From: Oscillospiraceae bacterium
GTDB lineage: Bacteria; Bacillota; Clostridia; Oscillospirales; CAG-272
Direction: 5' to 3'
Length of the DNA: 8,111 bases
NCBI GenBank assembly: GCA_009779295.1
Contig: WREN01000088.1
Coordinates: 1 to 8,111, forward strand
Shown here: in pieces, positions 5,977-8,111 of the stretch
Numbering within the stretch: the stretch's first letter is position 1
How the letters are laid out: every line of letters starts with the position of its first letter
Notes under the pieces: generated by a model
Databases searched by the model: none
The model's input: the letters and a program-made list of their open reading frames with translations, nothing else
What the model was told of the DNA's origin: nothing
Made by a program: the position numbers and the translations under genes

Positions 5977-7776
5977 TTGAATATTTTTAACGGCACAGAA
6001 ATAGAATTTGAAGAAATTATTGAAAAGAATAAAGCGGCAGTTTATGGAACGGTCTACGCATATTTTCCATATAATTCTGACGTTGACGATGTTGTGCAAG
6101 AAACTTTTATACAAGCCTATTTTAATTACGGTTCGATAAAAAATAAAGACAACATAGGCGCGTGGCTTTGCGGCGTTGCCCGTAATATCGCATTGAAAAA
6201 ATTGCGCGCGGCCCGTTATCATCTATCGCTTGATTCTGTAATGGAGAAAGCGTCGGAAGATTTGGAAAGCCGGTATATTAAAATTGAAACGAGCATTGAG
6301 ATAAAAAAGGCAATATCTTCTCTCTCAAAACCGATTGCCGAAACGATAATCCTTTATTATTTTTCGGGTAAAAATATTCGTGAAATATCATCACTGCTCT
6401 CCGTTTCAGAGGGTACTATCAAAAGCCGTTTGCATGACGGCAGAAAAAAATTAAAAGGGGAATTAATTCACATTATGAAAGAACAAGGGAATCGTCTTGA
6501 AGAAAAAGACGTTATTAACGAAGTTAAGCTACTGATTCAGAAGGCAGAAAAAGAGGGTAAAATAAACCGAAACGCGGTTGCATTAGCGCACTGCGACGAA
6601 GCGATTGCTAAACTCGGAAAATCATCTGCTGAATATAAAACACTTGCTCAAATTTATAAAATCCGTGCAAGAGCGATAGGTTATTCGCAGAGAGAAAAAA
6701 TGATAGAAAGCATGGAAAAAAGCGTTCAATATGCCAAATTATCAGGCGACAAAAAATTAATCTGCGAATGTCTGCTTGATATGGCGTTTTATGAAAATTA
6801 CAAAAAATGGTCTCCATATTTTTTGGAAGCGTATGAGTTGGCTAAGCAAATCGGGTATAATGAAATATGCTGCGAATGTGCTATGTGGCTTGGGGCAGAC
6901 AACATTCATAAAATGGAGTATTCGGAAGGGGAAAAGTATATCAACAATGCCCTCGAACATTATAAAAATATTGATTCAAAAGCAAGCGTTAATTGCTGCG
7001 CCGGAGATTCCGTAAGAGTACGCGCTTTTGCAAACGCCGCTTTAAAATCCATGAAAATGTTACGGGACGAAAACAGGCTCAATGGCAACTATGTCAGCCT
7101 TAACACTTTTTGTCAACTGTTGCGCGTTGATGAAGATTGCATAAAGGCAGATAATAATTATGGTTGGGATATTCCAGGAAAGCAATCCCGGTTAGACCAT
7201 TTAAGCCGTGCAAACGGAGCGTTTACGAATGGACAGACAGACTGCGTAATATTATCAACAACGCTTATGGAAAAAAATGATTATTTATGCGAATATTATG
7301 ATTATCATACCGGGATATTAATCAATGTAAAATATAACGTAATTTCACGTAACACAGCTGTTACCATGCCCGCCGGAACGTTTGAAAATTGCTTACACAT
7401 CAGAACGGTTGAAGAAATAGCAGACTATGACCCTGAAAACGAACTTCACGCAGGAGTGCATAAGGATATGAGCGTTCGCGAATACTGGTATGCCGAAAAT
7501 GTCGGTATGATAAAACAAATGTATTCATATCCGAACGACCCCGAATCATGCCCGACGACGTTCATAGAATTGCATAGCTATGAAGTTGTCGCCTCCGAAA
7601 AAGCACCGCAAAAATATTTACCGCTTGTTCAGGGTAATAAATGGGAGTATGTTTTTTATAATGAAAATTATATCCCTTATTCAAATTTTGTCAAGTATAG
7701 AGACTGCTACGAGGTTGACGTTGTTACAGACGAATTTGTATATATTTCAAACAGCGGTTATTTATATACGGATTAA
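5977..7776 (+). CDS. ECF-type sigma-70 family factor with Cys-rich helical and beta C-terminal extension (599 aa)
   Basis: Second sigma factor, with an extension unlike that of the first. Seen: region 2 at about residues 10-82 (DVDDVVQETFIQAYFNY, then IGAWLCGVARNIALKKLR); region 4 at about 108-165 with the helix-turn-helix NIREISSLLSVSEGTIKSRL; a helical stretch at about 172-365 whose pattern (CDEAIAKLGKSS, YINNALEHYK, YAKLSGDKK) suggests TPR-like hairpins; then a strand-rich part with GTFENCLHIRT at 467-477 and REYWYAENVGMIKQMYS at 501-517; finally LPLVQGNKWEYVF at 548-560, which looks like the opening of a further module that stops about 40 residues later. There are 16 cysteines, with CxC at 263-265, CCxC at 298-301 and CC at 340-341. 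No membrane segment is seen. It is divergent from the acetyltransferase gene. The sigma call is strong; the helical repeat call is moderate; the sensing role is inference. Confidence 0.85.
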   Translation: MNIFNGTEIEFEEIIEKNKAAVYGTVYAYFPYNSDVDDVVQETFIQAYFNYGSIKNKDNIGAWLCGVARNIALKKLRAARYHLSLDSVMEKASEDLESRYIKIETSIEIKKAISSLSKPIAETIILYYFSGKNIREISSLLSVSEGTIKSRLHDGRKKLKGELIHIMKEQGNRLEEKDVINEVKLLIQKAEKEGKINRNAVALAHCDEAIAKLGKSSAEYKTLAQIYKIRARAIGYSQREKMIESMEKSVQYAKLSGDKKLICECLLDMAFYENYKKWSPYFLEAYELAKQIGYNEICCECAMWLGADNIHKMEYSEGEKYINNALEHYKNIDSKASVNCCAGDSVRVRAFANAALKSMKMLRDENRLNGNYVSLNTFCQLLRVDEDCIKADNNYGWDIPGKQSRLDHLSRANGAFTNGQTDCVILSTTLMEKNDYLCEYYDYHTGILINVKYNVISRNTAVTMPAGTFENCLHIRTVEEIADYDPENELHAGVHKDMSVREYWYAENVGMIKQMYSYPNDPESCPTTFIELHSYEVVASEKAPQKYLPLVQGNKWEYVFYNENYIPYSNFVKYRDCYEVDVVTDEFVYISNSGYLYTD

Positions 7777-7802
7777 TTTTATACACCACGGTTTTCCAAA
7801 AA

Positions 7803-7839
7803 ACAGCCTGTCGTAGCGTTCATTCGCACAATGGGTTGT
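7803..7839. terminator. imperfect long hairpin, probable bidirectional terminator
   Basis: ACAGCC (7803-7808) pairs with GGTTGT (7834-7839), extended inward by wobble and A-T pairs and closed by GCG/CGC around a TTCATT loop, with one mismatch and one bulge. On the plus strand CTTTATAATTT follows, suiting the end of the second sigma gene at 7776. On the minus strand the stem is followed directly by TTTTTT, suiting the short frame that stops at 7849. Confidence 0.5.
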
Positions 7840-7848
7840 CTTTATAAT

Positions 7849-7980
7849 TTATACATTATTGTCTTGTTGACTGTCTTTTCGTAATTTGTAATAACGTACA
7901 ATTGCTTCCTTGTCGATACTGCCCTTTACTGCTTCTGTTATAACACGATAATAGCGGGCGAGAGCGTAAGCCCTCGCCCG
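7849..7980 (-). pseudogene. possible 3' remnant of an unidentified gene
   Basis: On the minus strand a 43-codon frame is open from just after an in-frame TAG (7983-7981) to TAA at 7851-7849. It has no ATG, GTG or TTG codon, so it cannot be a complete gene with a usual start. Its product looks protein-like, with an amphipathic core containing YYRVITEAVKG and KEAIVRYYKLRK. The stop is followed 9 nt later by a hairpin and six Ts, as at a real gene end. The 5' part of this frame coincides with the strong hairpin behind the nifJ-like gene. It may be the tail of a gene whose front was lost, or a chance frame. I do not recognise a family. Confidence 0.3.
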
Positions 7981-7987
7981 CTATTAT
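7948..7987. terminator. strong 15-bp-stem terminator directly after the nifJ-like stop
   Basis: ATAATAGCGGGCGAG (7948-7962) pairs perfectly with CTCGCCCGCTATTAT (7973-7987); inside, GC/GC can close a GTAA tetraloop. The stem touches the stop codon of the minus-strand gene (7990-7988). Both outer ends are AT-rich, giving a modest U-tract inside the stem base in either direction, so it may also stop plus-strand transcripts. Confidence 0.75.
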
Positions 7988-8111
7988 TTAAAACGTCTGC
8001 GATTCTTCTAACTTCGCTAATTGTTCGTACTTAACTTTCGCCTGTGCCTGCGCGTCCTCGAACAACCGCTTCGCTCTGTCCGGGAACGAACGCAACAACG
8101 AATTGTAACGC
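7988..8111 (-). CDS. nifJ: C-terminal end of pyruvate:ferredoxin (flavodoxin) oxidoreductase-like protein (partial)
   Basis: The minus-strand frame enters from the right edge and stops at TAA 7990-7988, giving 40 visible residues: RYNSLLRSFPDRAKRLFEDA followed by QAQAKVKYEQLAKLEESQTF. This matches the known C-terminal pattern of single-chain NifJ-type enzymes (RY-x-x-L-x-x-x-FP-x-x-A-x-x-LF, then a charged helix ending the protein). The enzyme oxidises pyruvate with CoA to acetyl-CoA and CO2, reducing ferredoxin or flavodoxin, in the cytoplasm of anaerobes. None of the thiamine diphosphate or 4Fe-4S cluster motifs is inside the window, so the call rests on the tail alone. It is followed at once by a strong hairpin, hence it is the last gene of its transcript. 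Confidence 0.7.
   Translation of the reverse strand, partial: RYNSLLRSFPDRAKRLFEDAQAQAKVKYEQLAKLEESQTF

Noticed and set aside
7580..7816. Plus-strand 78-codon frame overlapping the end of the second sigma gene
   Set aside because: It is in another frame of a well-supported gene, shows no motif and gives no natural continuation of the GNKWEY module, so a frameshift is not supported.
7843..7848. TATAAT after the second sigma gene as a plus-strand promoter
   Set aside because: No matching -35 lies 16-18 bp upstream and no plus-strand gene follows; it is better explained as the AT-rich tract behind a hairpin.
7777..7884. In-frame open stretch after the TAA stop of the second sigma gene, as possible stop read-through
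   Set aside because: The predicted residues look random, end in a hydrophobic run and overlap a hairpin; nothing around the stop suggests recoding.

Overview
The window looks like chromosomal DNA of an anaerobic Clostridia-type member of the Bacillota. The signs are strong AGGAGG-like ribosome binding sites, use of GTG and TTG starts next to perfect Shine-Dalgarno sequences, lipoproteins with short Lys-rich signal peptides, and the 3' end of a gene resembling pyruvate:ferredoxin oxidoreductase (nifJ) at the right edge. Base composition is moderate, with AT-rich intergenic regions. No phage genes, tRNA, rRNA, CRISPR array or insertion sequence was seen.

Layout. (1) Positions 1-3149 hold a same-direction tandem array of at least three paralogous lipoproteins resembling solute-binding proteins: a partial 3' end (2-193), a full copy (202-1686) and a second full copy (1683-3149) that overlaps the first by ATGA. 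They are probably co-transcribed, and a hairpin follows at 3165-3186. No permease or ATPase gene is in view. (2) Positions 3256-4875 encode an ECF-like sigma factor with a C-terminal extension of about 370 residues, containing a winged-helix-like segment and a His/Cys cluster. (3) A convergent GNAT-type acetyltransferase gene lies at 4910-5722 on the minus strand; a 10-bp hairpin in the 34-bp gap serves both genes. (4) A 254-bp divergent intergenic region (5723-5976) carries several palindromes and a TATAAT box. (5) Positions 5977-7776 encode a second ECF-like sigma factor with a different, larger extension: a Cys-rich helical part that could be TPR-like, then a beta-rich part. (6) Positions 7777-7987 hold two terminator-like hairpins and a short minus-strand reading frame that looks like a gene remnant. 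(7) Positions 7988-8111 are the C-terminal end of the nifJ-like gene on the minus strand.

How it may fit together. The most unusual content is the pair of ECF-type sigma factors, each fused to a long extension, with no anti-sigma gene next to either. Extensions of this sort can replace an anti-sigma factor as the sensing or gating part, so both may be one-protein signal-responsive regulators. Each has a 12-bp perfect palindrome just upstream of its ribosome binding site, which fits local control of expression. Whether they control the acetyltransferase or the lipoprotein array is inference only. Assignments rest on reading motifs by eye; no database search was possible.
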